Shown in pieces: positions 47,224-55,991 of a DNA stretch of 64,000 bases (positions within the stretch are counted from its first letter, which is position 1; each line of letters opens with the position of its first letter). The stretch lies in the NCBI RefSeq assembly GCF_000333015.1, contig NZ_BANT01000002.1, forward strand, positions 1 to 64,000, given 5' to 3'. This DNA is from Gordonia hirsuta DSM 44140 = NBRC 16056 (GTDB taxonomy: Bacteria > Actinomycetota > Actinomycetes > Mycobacteriales > Mycobacteriaceae). The notes below the pieces were generated by a model, which was not told the DNA's origin, did not search any database, and saw nothing but the letters and a program-made list of their open reading frames with translations. A program made the translations under genes and the position numbers.

Positions 47224-48574
47224 GCACATCGTCGTTCCCGGCCTTTCTCTGGCGACCATTGAGGAGTCCGCCGGGCGGCTCGACGGCGTCGTTTCGCGCA
47301 CCCCGCTGGAAGCATGTCCGCGCCTGTCGGAGGCGACCGGTGCCGATGTCTACCTCAAGCGGGAAGATCTGCAGTCGGTGCGGTCGTACAAGATCCGCGG
47401 CGCCTACAACGTGATGGCGCAGTTGAGTGAGGAGGAGCTGGCCGCTGGAGTGGTCGCTGCCAGTGCCGGAAACCATGCGCAGGGTGTGGCCTACGCCTGT
47501 CGTGCGATGGGTGTGCCCGGGCGCATCTACGTGCCGACCACCACGCCGAAACAGAAGTGCGACCGCATCTCCTGGCACGGCAAGGAGTTCGTGGAGTTGC
47601 TGGCAGTCGGCGACACCTACGATGCGGCCGCCTCGGCGGCGCAGACCGATGTCCTGCGCACCGGGGCCACCTGGATTCACGCCTTCGACGATCCGCGCAC
47701 CGCATCGGGACAGGGCACCATCGGACTCGAGATCGTCGAACAACTCGGGCAAGCCCCCGATGTGGTGGTCCTGCCGGTCGGCGGTGGCGGCTGCCTGGCC
47801 GGAATAGTCACCTACCTGCGTCAGGCCTGCCCCCAGGTGGCGATCGTCGGTGTGGAACCGGCCGGAGCCGTCTCGCTGAGCGCTGCGCTGGTGGCCGGCG
47901 AACCGTACACCCTCGACGAGATCGATCACTTCGTCGACGGAGCAGCAGTCAAGCGGATCGGCACCCTGGGGCACAGCGTCATGGCCGCAGCGGGCGCGCG
48001 CGTGGTCGACCACCCGGTATTCGTCCAGATCACCGACGACCCGCAGGTCCCGGTGATCGGTCGAGACCAGATCGAGCTGTCTCCGGGTTCGGTCACCGTC
48101 ACCCACGTCGACGAGGGTGCGATCTGTTCGACGATGCTCGAGCTCTACCAGAACGAGGGGATCATCGCCGAGCCCGCGGGAGCGTTGGCCGCCACCGCCT
48201 TGGCCGAACTCGACCTGCCCGCCGATGCCAAGGTGGTAGCCCTGGTGTCCGGCGGAAACAACGACGTCTCCCGATACGGCGAGATCATCGAACGGTCCCT
48301 GGTGCATCGGGGGCTCAAGCATTACTTCCTGGTGAACTTCCCCCAGGAACCGGGTGCGCTGCGCCGGTTCCTCGACGAGGTCCTGGGGCCCGACGACGAC
48401 ATCACCCTGTTCGAGTACGTCAAACGCAATAATAGGGAAACCGGGGCGGCGTTGGTGGGTGTGGAATTGGGCGACCGATGGACCTTCGATGCTCTGATGG
48501 ACCGGATGCGCCGCTCCCGATTGGACGTGGAGTTGCTGGAGCCGGGCACTGCCGCCTACGAGTACCTCACCTGA
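47192..48574 (+). CDS. ilvA: Threonine dehydratase, biosynthetic
   Basis: A 460-residue PLP enzyme that deaminates threonine to 2-oxobutanoate, the first step of isoleucine synthesis. The PLP lysine is in VRSYKIRGAYN near residue 69, SAGNHAQGVAYA near 91 and the phosphate loop VGGGGCLAG near 197. The C-terminal regulatory part (LKHYFLVNFPQEPGALRRFL) is a single ACT-like domain, shorter than the E. coli enzyme, as in mycobacteria (Rv1559). The start may instead be GTG at 47201. It overlaps the small membrane gene. Confidence 0.95.
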   Translation: MEGVTTTPAAEHIVVPGLSLATIEESAGRLDGVVSRTPLEACPRLSEATGADVYLKREDLQSVRSYKIRGAYNVMAQLSEEELAAGVVAASAGNHAQGVAYACRAMGVPGRIYVPTTTPKQKCDRISWHGKEFVELLAVGDTYDAAASAAQTDVLRTGATWIHAFDDPRTASGQGTIGLEIVEQLGQAPDVVVLPVGGGGCLAGIVTYLRQACPQVAIVGVEPAGAVSLSAALVAGEPYTLDEIDHFVDGAAVKRIGTLGHSVMAAAGARVVDHPVFVQITDDPQVPVIGRDQIELSPGSVTVTHVDEGAICSTMLELYQNEGIIAEPAGALAATALAELDLPADAKVVALVSGGNNDVSRYGEIIERSLVHRGLKHYFLVNFPQEPGALRRFLDEVLGPDDDITLFEYVKRNNRETGAALVGVELGDRWTFDALMDRMRRSRLDVELLEPGTAAYEYLT

Positions 48575-48674
48575 CCGGCTGCTGATCGCACGAGCCCGGC
48601 GTTGTGTCATCCTCGATGCACGCCATGTGCGCCCCGACGCGAGAACGGGGACGCGACAGGGAGGGGAGTGCACG

Positions 48675-49451
48675 ATGACCGAGCTCGCCGGCGCCGACAT
48701 CTCCAGCGTGCCTGCGGATCTGCTGGCCGCCGTCCGGGCTGCCGAGCGGATCGTCGTGTTCACCGGGGCCGGGATGTCCGCCGAAAGCGGTCTGCCGACG
48801 TTCCGGGACGAGGAGACGGGACTGTGGTCCCGCTACGACGTGAGCAGGCTCGCGACGCCGGAGGCCTGGGACGCCGATCCGGCGCTGGTGTGGGCCTGGT
48901 ATCAGCGACGCCGCTTCCAGCTCGCGGCTGTCGAGCCCAATCCGGGCCACCGGGCCATCGCCGCACTCGGTCGTCATCGCCGGGTCGACGTGGTGACCCA
49001 GAACGTCGACGACCTTCACGAACGCGGCGGCAGCGAGCGGGTGGTGCACCTGCACGGGCGGCTGGCAGAGACCTTCTGCGACACTTGCCGCCTCCCGTAT
49101 CCGGTGCCGGCGGTGGACCCGCAGACCGAGCACCTGGAGCCCGAGCGCTGCGTGTGCGGCGGACGGATCCGGCCGGGCGTGGTCTGGTTCGGCGAGCACC
49201 TGCCGGCGGACGAATTCGCCCGGGCCGTCGACCATGCCGAGAACTGCGATCTGATGTTGGTCGTCGGGACGTCCGGGATCGTCTATCCGGCCGCAGGACT
49301 GCCGCAGGTGGCTCGCGAGCACGGGGCGACGGTGGCCGAGATCAATCCGAACCGGACCGATCTGAGCGAGGCCGCCGATCTGGTCTGGCGCGCCCCGGCG
49401 TCGACGGCGCTGCCGGCCCTGCTGGAAGTGCTGAGCGGGACCGCATCGTGA
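48675..49451 (+). CDS. cobB: Sirtuin NAD-dependent protein deacylase
   Basis: A 258-residue class III-like sirtuin. NAD motifs are VFTGAGMSAESGLPTFRD (about 28-45) and TQNVDDLHERGG (about 112-123), with the catalytic His in HLHG. The zinc site uses FCDTC and CVCGG. The WAWYQRRR segment carries the Y-x-x-R residues that favour succinyl and malonyl lysines, so desuccinylase activity is likely. ATG at 48675 follows GGGAGGGGAG. It stands between ilvA and the mce operon, a place with no sirtuin in M. tuberculosis. Confidence 0.93.
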   Translation: MTELAGADISSVPADLLAAVRAAERIVVFTGAGMSAESGLPTFRDEETGLWSRYDVSRLATPEAWDADPALVWAWYQRRRFQLAAVEPNPGHRAIAALGRHRRVDVVTQNVDDLHERGGSERVVHLHGRLAETFCDTCRLPYPVPAVDPQTEHLEPERCVCGGRIRPGVVWFGEHLPADEFARAVDHAENCDLMLVVGTSGIVYPAAGLPQVAREHGATVAEINPNRTDLSEAADLVWRAPASTALPALLEVLSGTAS

Positions 49452-49525
49452 CGGATCTTCCCCCGTTGTCCCTGGTCATCGGGTCAGGTAGTCCTGCTGC
49501 GGCGCTTGTGGCAGCGACGGCCGAC

Positions 49526-49545
49526 TAGCGGACCGCGGCCCGCTA
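49526..49545. promoter_or_regulatory. 20-base near-palindrome upstream of the mce operon
   Basis: TAGCGGACCGCGGCCCGCTA is self-complementary except for one mismatched pair. It may be an operator for the mce operon or a terminator for the sirtuin gene; no T-run follows. It lies 56 bases before the TATATT element. Confidence 0.4.
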
Positions 49546-49600
49546 CGGGCCGGTTCGTGCCGATTCGTGAGGGTCGACACATATCTGGAACCCTGTGACG

Positions 49601-49606
49601 TATATT
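49601..49606 (+). promoter_or_regulatory. Putative mce operon -10 element
   Basis: TATATT in TGTGACGTATATTGC, 120 bases before the first yrbE gene. TCGACA at 49574 resembles a -35 but the 21-base spacing is too long. The gap 49452-49726 (275 bases) holds nothing else supported. Confidence 0.45.
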
Positions 49607-49726
49607 GCTACCGACGGGTCAGGAAGGCCGGGGGACGCGCAACCGCGCACCGCGTGCACTCACCGATCCAGGTGCAGATGACGCCCGGACGAAGACGATG
49701 ACGAGACGACGAGTGAAGGCGGGGGA

Positions 49727-50593
49727 GTGAGTACAGACGCGGTCGACGCCGGCCTGGCGACAACCCGGACGCGGCGACGCTGGTCCGACTCCGGTGTGGG
49801 TAAGTGGTGGCACGATCACATCACCAAGTCGTTCGAGACCTTCGGACGCCAGCTCGCCATGTTCGTCGAAGTCTTCAAGGTCCTCATCAAGGACCTGGTC
49901 AAGGGACGGTTCCCGTTCGCCGAGTTCATCCGGCAGTGCGCTTTCATGACCTCGACCTCGGTCTTTCCCACCCTGCTGGTGGCCATCCCGATCGGCGTCA
50001 TCGTCTCGATCCAGGTCTCCAACATCGCCGGGCAGATAGGTGCGACCTCGTTCGCCGGTGCGGCTACCGGTCTGGGCGTGATCCGCCAGGGCGCGCCCCT
50101 GGTGACGGCGCTGATCATGGCCGGAGCCATCGGCTCGGCGATCGCCGCGGACCTGGGCTCGCGGACCATTCGCGACGAGATCGACGCGATGAAGGTGATG
50201 GGCGTCAATCCGGTCGAGCGGCTGATCTCGCCGCGCCTGCTGGCCACGATGGTCGTGAGCTTCCTCCTGTGCGGCTTCGTCTGCTTCGTCGGCTTCATCA
50301 CCGGCTACCTGTTCAACGTCTACATGCAGGGCGGCACGCCCGGTAGTTACACCGGCACGTTCGCGTCCTTCGCCGGCCCGCCGGACCTGATTTTCGCGCT
50401 GGTCAAAGCGGTGATCTTCGGCGCGATCGTGGCGATCGTGGCCTGCGACCGCGGGCTGTCGACCAGCGGCGGGCCGGCGGGTGTGGCCAACTCGGTGAAT
50501 GCCGCGGTGGTCAACTCGGTGATCCTGCTGTTCACCGTCAACGTGGTGCTGACTCAGGTCTTCGCCCTCGTCGTCCCAGCGAAGGTGGTGTGA
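49727..50593 (+). CDS. Mce transporter permease YrbE-A (MlaE family)
   Basis: A 288-residue polytopic protein, the first permease-like subunit of an Mce lipid importer. The MlaE signature is visible: GAIGSAIAADLGSRTIRDEIDAMKVMGVNPVERLISPRLLA near residues 130-165, and the end GGPAGVANSVNAAVVNSV. With YrbE-B it forms the membrane channel energised by an MceG-type ATPase, not found in this window. GTG start at 49727 with GGGGGAG before it. It is the first gene of a nine-gene operon. Confidence 0.93.
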   Translation: MSTDAVDAGLATTRTRRRWSDSGVGKWWHDHITKSFETFGRQLAMFVEVFKVLIKDLVKGRFPFAEFIRQCAFMTSTSVFPTLLVAIPIGVIVSIQVSNIAGQIGATSFAGAATGLGVIRQGAPLVTALIMAGAIGSAIAADLGSRTIRDEIDAMKVMGVNPVERLISPRLLATMVVSFLLCGFVCFVGFITGYLFNVYMQGGTPGSYTGTFASFAGPPDLIFALVKAVIFGAIVAIVACDRGLSTSGGPAGVANSVNAAVVNSVILLFTVNVVLTQVFALVVPAKVV

Positions 50594-50594
50594 C

Positions 50595-51461
50595 GTGACC
50601 GCCTCCCGGTATATCCCGCCGGCCCTGCGGCCGCTGGAGTGGCTGAAGAAGCTGTGGACCGTTCCGCGTGACGGTGTCGTGTCGATGGGGCACCTAATCA
50701 CCTTCCTGGCCAAGTCCATCGGACTGGCACCGATCACGTTCCGGCACTACCAGAAGGAAGTGTGGCGGCTGCTCGCCGATGTGGCCTGGGGCAACGGTGC
50801 GATCGTCGTCGGCGGCGGCACCGTCGGCGTCATGGTGATTCTCGGCATCATGGGCGGGGCGACCGTCGGCATCGAGGGGTACACCGCGCTGAACCTGCTC
50901 GGCATGTCTCCCCTGACCGGTGCGCTGTCGGCGTTCGCGACCACCCGCGAGATCGCCCCGCTGCTGGCAGCGACCGCATTCACCGCGCAGTCCGGCTGCC
51001 GGTTCACCGCGCAGCTCGGCTCGATGCGGATCAGCGAGGAGATCGATGCCCTCGAGGCCATCGCCATCCGCCCGCTGCCGTACCTGGTGACCACCCGCAT
51101 GGCGGCGGCCGTGCTCTCGATCATCCCGCTGTACGCGGTGTCGCTGGCCGCCAACTACGTCGCCGCGCAGGTGATGTTCCAGCTGCAGAGTGGTCAGGGC
51201 GCGGGAACCTATCTGCACTACTTCCAGCAGTTCATGCTGACCTCGGATGTCTTCTTCTCATTCCTGAAGGTCATCGTCTTTGTGCTGCTGACCACATTTA
51301 TTCAGTGCTACTACGGATACTTCGCCTCGGGCGGACCCGAAGGGGTCGGCGTCGCTGCCGGCCACGCGATCCGCCTGGCGATCATCACGATCGTCTTCGC
51401 CAACCTGATCATGACGCTGGTGTTCTGGGGCACCACGTCGGGAATCAAGATTTCGGGGTAA
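50595..51461 (+). CDS. Mce transporter permease YrbE-B (MlaE family)
   Basis: A 288-residue second permease subunit. The MlaE motif appears as TAQSGCRFTAQLGSMRISEEIDALEAIAIRPLPYLVTTRMAA (about 128-168), with the family end GGPEGVGVAAGHAIRLAIITIV. GTG start at 50595, one base after the yrbE-A stop. It is followed by mceA after 6 bases. Confidence 0.93.
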   Translation: MTASRYIPPALRPLEWLKKLWTVPRDGVVSMGHLITFLAKSIGLAPITFRHYQKEVWRLLADVAWGNGAIVVGGGTVGVMVILGIMGGATVGIEGYTALNLLGMSPLTGALSAFATTREIAPLLAATAFTAQSGCRFTAQLGSMRISEEIDALEAIAIRPLPYLVTTRMAAAVLSIIPLYAVSLAANYVAAQVMFQLQSGQGAGTYLHYFQQFMLTSDVFFSFLKVIVFVLLTTFIQCYYGYFASGGPEGVGVAAGHAIRLAIITIVFANLIMTLVFWGTTSGIKISG

Positions 51462-51467
51462 CTGAGC

Positions 51468-52862
51468 ATGGTTCGTGTCGATACCGGAGGCCGCGATCCG
51501 TCGATCGGGCAGTACTTCTGGCGGGGCGTTGCCCTGCTGGTGGTCGCTGCGATCGTGTTCGCGCTGCTGCTCCTGCGCTATCAGGGCAAGTTCGACAGCT
51601 ACACGCGCGTCACCGCACAGCTGACCGACGTCGGTGACGGCCTGGTCACCGGTGCCGACGTCCGCTACAACGGCTACATCGTGGGCACCGTCGCGGCGGT
51701 GGAGGCCACCGGCAACGGCACGGCCGGACCCACCAAAGACGTCAAGATCGAACTGTCGCCGGCGCAGGCCGACGGCATCCCGAAGAACACCACCGCCCGG
51801 ACGGTGCCGTCGAACCTGTTCGGCGTCAACTCGGTGGAGCTGATCCAGCCGGCCGACCCCTCGTCCGCCCGCCTGAGCAGCGGCACCGTCATTCCGGCCG
51901 ATCAGACGGCCGACACTATCCGACTGCAGGACGCGCAGAACGACCTGCGTGATCTGCTGCAAGCGGTACCGGCCGAGGATCTGGGCATGGTGCTGGGCAC
52001 CATCTCCGATTCACTGCGCGGAGGAGGTGCGGCCTTCCGCACCTTCCTGCCGGTGCTCGACAGCTACTTCAAGAATCTGAATGCGCAGTTCCCCGCCGGT
52101 GCGCCATCCGGTTTCGACAACTACAACCGGGCGATCAGCGGTATCGCCGAGTCGGCTCCGGAACTGCTCGACACGCTGGGCCGTAGCGTCGTTCCGGCGA
52201 TGACCATCGCGGAAAATCAAGCGAATCTGACCGCTCTGCTCTCCTCGGGGCAGGGGCTGCTCGATCAGACGCAGACCATGTTCGCCAAGAACGGTGCCGG
52301 CGGAATCGACCTGGTCGGTGACTTGAACACGATGGTCGGCGCCCTAATGTACGACCCCGATGCGATGCCGCAGGCGGTTCGGGAGCTGTACCTGTTGGCC
52401 GGCCGCGTCCTCGGGGTTTTCACCGGAACCAACGGCAAGGTCCAGCTGAACATCGGCGTGAGCTTCAGCGCCTTCGAGATGTACACGCGGCAGAATTGCC
52501 CGGTCTACGACGGCGGGCCCTACGGTCAGCTGCGCGGCCCGGGGTGCGTCGGACCGGGCACCGGAACCGGCCCGACCCAGTCCGGCCCGCTGCGGATCTA
52601 CCCCGAGGGGATGGTGCGGCGCACCGTCGCCGGCCAGGTCACCACCAAACAGGACGGTGAGCTCCTCTCGGCGGCACTGGGTCGCAAGCCGTCGACGGCC
52701 GAATCGCTCATGCTCGGCCCCCTCGTTTCGGGCGTCAAGCCCGCGCCGGCACCGGCCAAACCCCAGGGCAGCAAGCCCCAGAGCAGTAAGACCCAGAAGG
52801 CTAAGCCCCAAGCGACGACGTCGGCCACGGCAGTGCCCACGACACCGGGAGGAGACAGGTGA
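51468..52862 (+). CDS. Mce-family substrate-binding protein, MceA position
   Basis: A 464-residue protein with one N-terminal helix (ALLVVAAIVFALLLL) and an MCE/MlaD domain at about residues 40-120 (GADVRYNGYIVGTVAAVEA). A long alpha-helical cholesterol-uptake-type domain follows and the C-terminal tail is Pro/Lys/Gln/Ser-rich (KPQGSKPQSSKTQKAKPQ). Six such proteins form a heterohexameric tube across the periplasm carrying lipids. ATG at 51468. Which mce class (mce1-4) it belongs to cannot be settled by eye. Confidence 0.92.
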   Translation: MVRVDTGGRDPSIGQYFWRGVALLVVAAIVFALLLLRYQGKFDSYTRVTAQLTDVGDGLVTGADVRYNGYIVGTVAAVEATGNGTAGPTKDVKIELSPAQADGIPKNTTARTVPSNLFGVNSVELIQPADPSSARLSSGTVIPADQTADTIRLQDAQNDLRDLLQAVPAEDLGMVLGTISDSLRGGGAAFRTFLPVLDSYFKNLNAQFPAGAPSGFDNYNRAISGIAESAPELLDTLGRSVVPAMTIAENQANLTALLSSGQGLLDQTQTMFAKNGAGGIDLVGDLNTMVGALMYDPDAMPQAVRELYLLAGRVLGVFTGTNGKVQLNIGVSFSAFEMYTRQNCPVYDGGPYGQLRGPGCVGPGTGTGPTQSGPLRIYPEGMVRRTVAGQVTTKQDGELLSAALGRKPSTAESLMLGPLVSGVKPAPAPAKPQGSKPQSSKTQKAKPQATTSATAVPTTPGGDR

Positions 52863-53896
52863 GTCAGCCCTCAGCCACCCTGCGTAAACCGCTGTTCGGC
52901 TTCCTGGTGTTCGCCGTCATCGCCATGTTCATGACCTACCTGATCTGGTCGACGCTCCAGCGCACCCTCGACGGCCCGACCGGCGACTACTCGACCACCT
53001 TTACCGATGCGTCGGGTCTGGCCGTCGGCGACGACGTCCGGATGGCCGGCGTCCGGGTCGGCCGCGTCGAGTCGATCAAGTTGGAGGATGGGAAGGCTCG
53101 CGTCGGCTTCGACGTCCTCAACTCCCAGAACATCTACGACAACACTCAGGCCGCGATCCGCTACCAGAACCTGATCGGTCAGCGGTACCTGGCGCTGACC
53201 CTGGACGGGGACACTCCGGGCAAGCCCCTGGCCAAGGGCAGCGCGCTCAAACTCGGCGGCGTGGACTCGTTCGATGTGACCCGACTACTCGGTGGTTTCC
53301 AGCCGGTCTTCGACACGATGACCGCCGAGGAGGTCAACGGCCTGACGATCAGTCTGATCGACACCTTCCAAGAAGGTGATGCGATCTCGCTGAGCAATAC
53401 GATCACCCAGATCGGGCAGGTCGCCGAGGATATGGCCAACCGTGATGAGGTGCTCGGAGCCATCATCACGAACCTGTCGGTGGTGATGCGCGAGCTCGCC
53501 TCGCAGGGAGACCAGGTGGAGACACTGTTGACCAACACGGCGACCCTGGTCGAGGGTCTCAACAGCAACTCGGCGGCCTTCGGTAAGTCGGTGGAACTCA
53601 TCGGCCGGACGGCTCAGGGGTTCGGAACCGTCATCGCTCAGAGCCAGGAGTCGTTACGGTCGGCCTCGTCGGCGGCCCGTAGCGCCACCAACCGACTGAT
53701 CGGTATCGGCAGCACCCTGGACCGGGCGGCCGAGGTGCTGCCCGAGTTCCTGGTGCACTTCCCGATGGTGATGAGCCAGGGCGCCTACCTGAACATCTAC
53801 GCCTGCGATCTGGACATCTCGTTCGGCGATGTCTTCCTGCCGCCGGGCCTGCTGCACGCGATCGGCGGCAATCAGCATTCGGTGGTGTGCCGCTGA
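52859..53896 (+). CDS. Mce-family protein, MceB position
   Basis: A 345-residue Mce subunit. One N-terminal helix (FGFLVFAVIAMFMTYLIW), then the MCE domain (GDDVRMAGVRVGRVESIKLEDG, about 56-77), then a helical region. The end is Cys-containing (IYACDLDISFGDV ... HSVVCR) as in other MceB proteins. GTG start overlaps mceA by 4 bases; its stop overlaps mceC by one base. Confidence 0.92.
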   Translation: MSQPSATLRKPLFGFLVFAVIAMFMTYLIWSTLQRTLDGPTGDYSTTFTDASGLAVGDDVRMAGVRVGRVESIKLEDGKARVGFDVLNSQNIYDNTQAAIRYQNLIGQRYLALTLDGDTPGKPLAKGSALKLGGVDSFDVTRLLGGFQPVFDTMTAEEVNGLTISLIDTFQEGDAISLSNTITQIGQVAEDMANRDEVLGAIITNLSVVMRELASQGDQVETLLTNTATLVEGLNSNSAAFGKSVELIGRTAQGFGTVIAQSQESLRSASSAARSATNRLIGIGSTLDRAAEVLPEFLVHFPMVMSQGAYLNIYACDLDISFGDVFLPPGLLHAIGGNQHSVVCR

Positions 53897-54888
53897 TGAA
53901 GAAGGCACTGCGCTCATCCTGGGAGTCCCGCCGCTACCTGTGGTACGGCCTGATCGGAAGCATCTCGATCATCGTGGTTCTGCTGGCCGTCGTCGGATTC
54001 AGCGAACTGGGAATCGGCAAGACGAACTACACTGCCAAGTTCACCAACGCCGGAGGCATCCGGCCCGGCGACAAGGTGCGGGTCGCCGGTATCGACAAGG
54101 GGGAAGTGACCGACACCAAGCTGACCGGAGACCGAGTCACGGTCAGCATGCGCGTCGACAAGGACGTCAAGGTCACCGATGACGGACTGGCAGTGATCAA
54201 GATGTCGACGATGCTGGGTCAGCGATTCGTCGAGGTCAGTGTCGGTGACGGCGAGAAGCCGGCACCCGACGGCGTCATCCCGAACACCGAGGTGCCCTAC
54301 GACCTGCAGAAGACACTGGAGGCCGGTGTCCCGATCATCGACGAGATCGACAATGCGCAGCTGGCAGCCAGCCTCAAGGGCCTGAACACCCAGCTCGACG
54401 GCGTCCCCGATATCGCGGCGACCACCCTGGACGCGCTGACGCAGATGTCCGATGTGATCAACAACCGCACCGATCAGATCAATCAGCTGATCAAGGACAC
54501 GCGCTCGGTCACCAATCAGGTCTCCGACAGCCAGCAGCAATTGTCAGTGATCGTCGGACAGGGCGCGCAGCTGGCCGGCAAGATCACCGCCCGCGAGGCG
54601 CTGGTCACCCGGCTGCTCGACGGTCTGGCCGATCTGACCGCACAGGCTGAGCTGCTGGCCGAACAGAACCAGAACCAGTTCGCCCCGCTGATGGTCAACC
54701 TGAACACCATCAGCCAGGGACTGGAGAAGAACCGAGACAACTTGCGTGCGATGCTCGACATCCTTCCGGTCACCGCCCGGGCGATGACCAACTTGATGGG
54801 CGACGGTCCCTACGCCAACGGCTACCTGCCGTGGGGCATCTTCCCCGACAACTGGCTCTGTAAGGCACGGGTGGTGGACGGATGCTGA
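53896..54888 (+). CDS. Mce-family protein, MceC position
   Basis: A 330-residue Mce subunit with an N-terminal helix (YGLIGSISIIVVLLAVVGF), the MCE domain (GDKVRVAGIDKGEVTDTKLTG, about 56-76) and a helical C-terminal region. It ends FPDNWLCKARVVDGC. ATG at 53896 is preferred to a GTG three codons earlier because it lies exactly at the mceB stop. The end overlaps mceD by 7 bases. Confidence 0.92.
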   Translation: MKKALRSSWESRRYLWYGLIGSISIIVVLLAVVGFSELGIGKTNYTAKFTNAGGIRPGDKVRVAGIDKGEVTDTKLTGDRVTVSMRVDKDVKVTDDGLAVIKMSTMLGQRFVEVSVGDGEKPAPDGVIPNTEVPYDLQKTLEAGVPIIDEIDNAQLAASLKGLNTQLDGVPDIAATTLDALTQMSDVINNRTDQINQLIKDTRSVTNQVSDSQQQLSVIVGQGAQLAGKITAREALVTRLLDGLADLTAQAELLAEQNQNQFAPLMVNLNTISQGLEKNRDNLRAMLDILPVTARAMTNLMGDGPYANGYLPWGIFPDNWLCKARVVDGC

Positions 54889-55991
54889 CCGTGAAGAACC
54901 GCTGGCGCCGGGCGCTGGCCGCAACGGCACTGACCACAGCCGGCATCCTGGGCCTGAGTTCCTGCTCGCTGGTACCCACCAGCTGGAAGACGGCGGTGGG
55001 GGCCTACGACACCTACACCGCCTACTTCGACAGCGCGGCCGGCCTGTACGAGGGCAACGACGTCGCCGTCCTGGGCATGCCGGTGGGCCGCATCACCTCG
55101 CTCAACCCCGAAGGAACCCGAGTCCGGGTGGAGCTGGCCGTCGACAGCGGGATCACCATTCCGGCCGAGGCCACTGCGGCGATCGTGAACACCTCGATCG
55201 TCACCACCCGGCACATCGAGCTGACCCCGGTGTACACCGGCGGTGAGAAGCTGGCGGCCGGGGGCACGCTGGCGCACACCGCCTCCCCGGTGGAGATCGG
55301 CACGCTGTTCGACGCGATCAACGATCTGGTCGCCAACCTGCAGGGCGAGGACGGCGGCGAGCAGCCTATCGCCGATCTGGTCGACATCGCCTCGGGTGTG
55401 GCCGACGGCAACGGCGAACGTCTCCGGCAGGCACTGACCGCACTGGAGAAGGCGGGCCGCCTCGGGGCGAGCAATGCCGACGGACTCGGCGAGGTGATCA
55501 AGAACATCGCCGTGCTCACCGATGCGCTCACCGCCAACTATCCGAAGATGGCGGCGTTCTCCAAGTCGGTCACCCAGGTCTCGGAGATGCTCGGTGATCA
55601 GAGCGTCGGTCTGCAGTCGACCCTGGCGAATGTGAACCAGACCCTGGAGAATACCGCGGCCTTCCTGGAAGGGAACGCCGGAACGCTCTCCTCGTCGATG
55701 ACGAACCTGGCCGCGCTGGCGGCCAACCTGTCGGACTACTCCCGGCAGCTGGTCGACACCATCGACATGGGGCCGCTGCTGTTCCAGAACCTGGCGAATT
55801 CGATCTCGGCCGAACAGGGCGCCTGGCGCGCCCAGGTGATGCTGGACAAGTCGCTGATCGACAATGAGCTGCTGGCCCGCTTCTGTGAGGCGGTCAACCT
55901 GCAGAAGAACGGCTGTCGAACCGGCCAGCTGGCCGATTTCGGTCCGGATCTGGGCGTGTTCTCGGCGCTGCTGGAGTTGAGTAAACGATGA
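54882..55991 (+). CDS. Mce-family lipoprotein, MceD position
   Basis: A 369-residue Mce subunit. The N-terminus has a signal-like helix ending LGLSSCS, a good lipobox with Cys near residue 28, so it may be lipid-anchored. The MCE domain reads GNDVAVLGMPVGRITSLNPEG (about 58-78). A helical region with many Leu/Asn/Thr repeats follows (SSSMTNLAALAANLSDYSRQLVDT). In most mce operons only the fifth protein is a lipoprotein; here both fourth and fifth carry lipoboxes. Overlaps mceE by 4 bases. Confidence 0.9.
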   Translation: MLTVKNRWRRALAATALTTAGILGLSSCSLVPTSWKTAVGAYDTYTAYFDSAAGLYEGNDVAVLGMPVGRITSLNPEGTRVRVELAVDSGITIPAEATAAIVNTSIVTTRHIELTPVYTGGEKLAAGGTLAHTASPVEIGTLFDAINDLVANLQGEDGGEQPIADLVDIASGVADGNGERLRQALTALEKAGRLGASNADGLGEVIKNIAVLTDALTANYPKMAAFSKSVTQVSEMLGDQSVGLQSTLANVNQTLENTAAFLEGNAGTLSSSMTNLAALAANLSDYSRQLVDTIDMGPLLFQNLANSISAEQGAWRAQVMLDKSLIDNELLARFCEAVNLQKNGCRTGQLADFGPDLGVFSALLELSKR

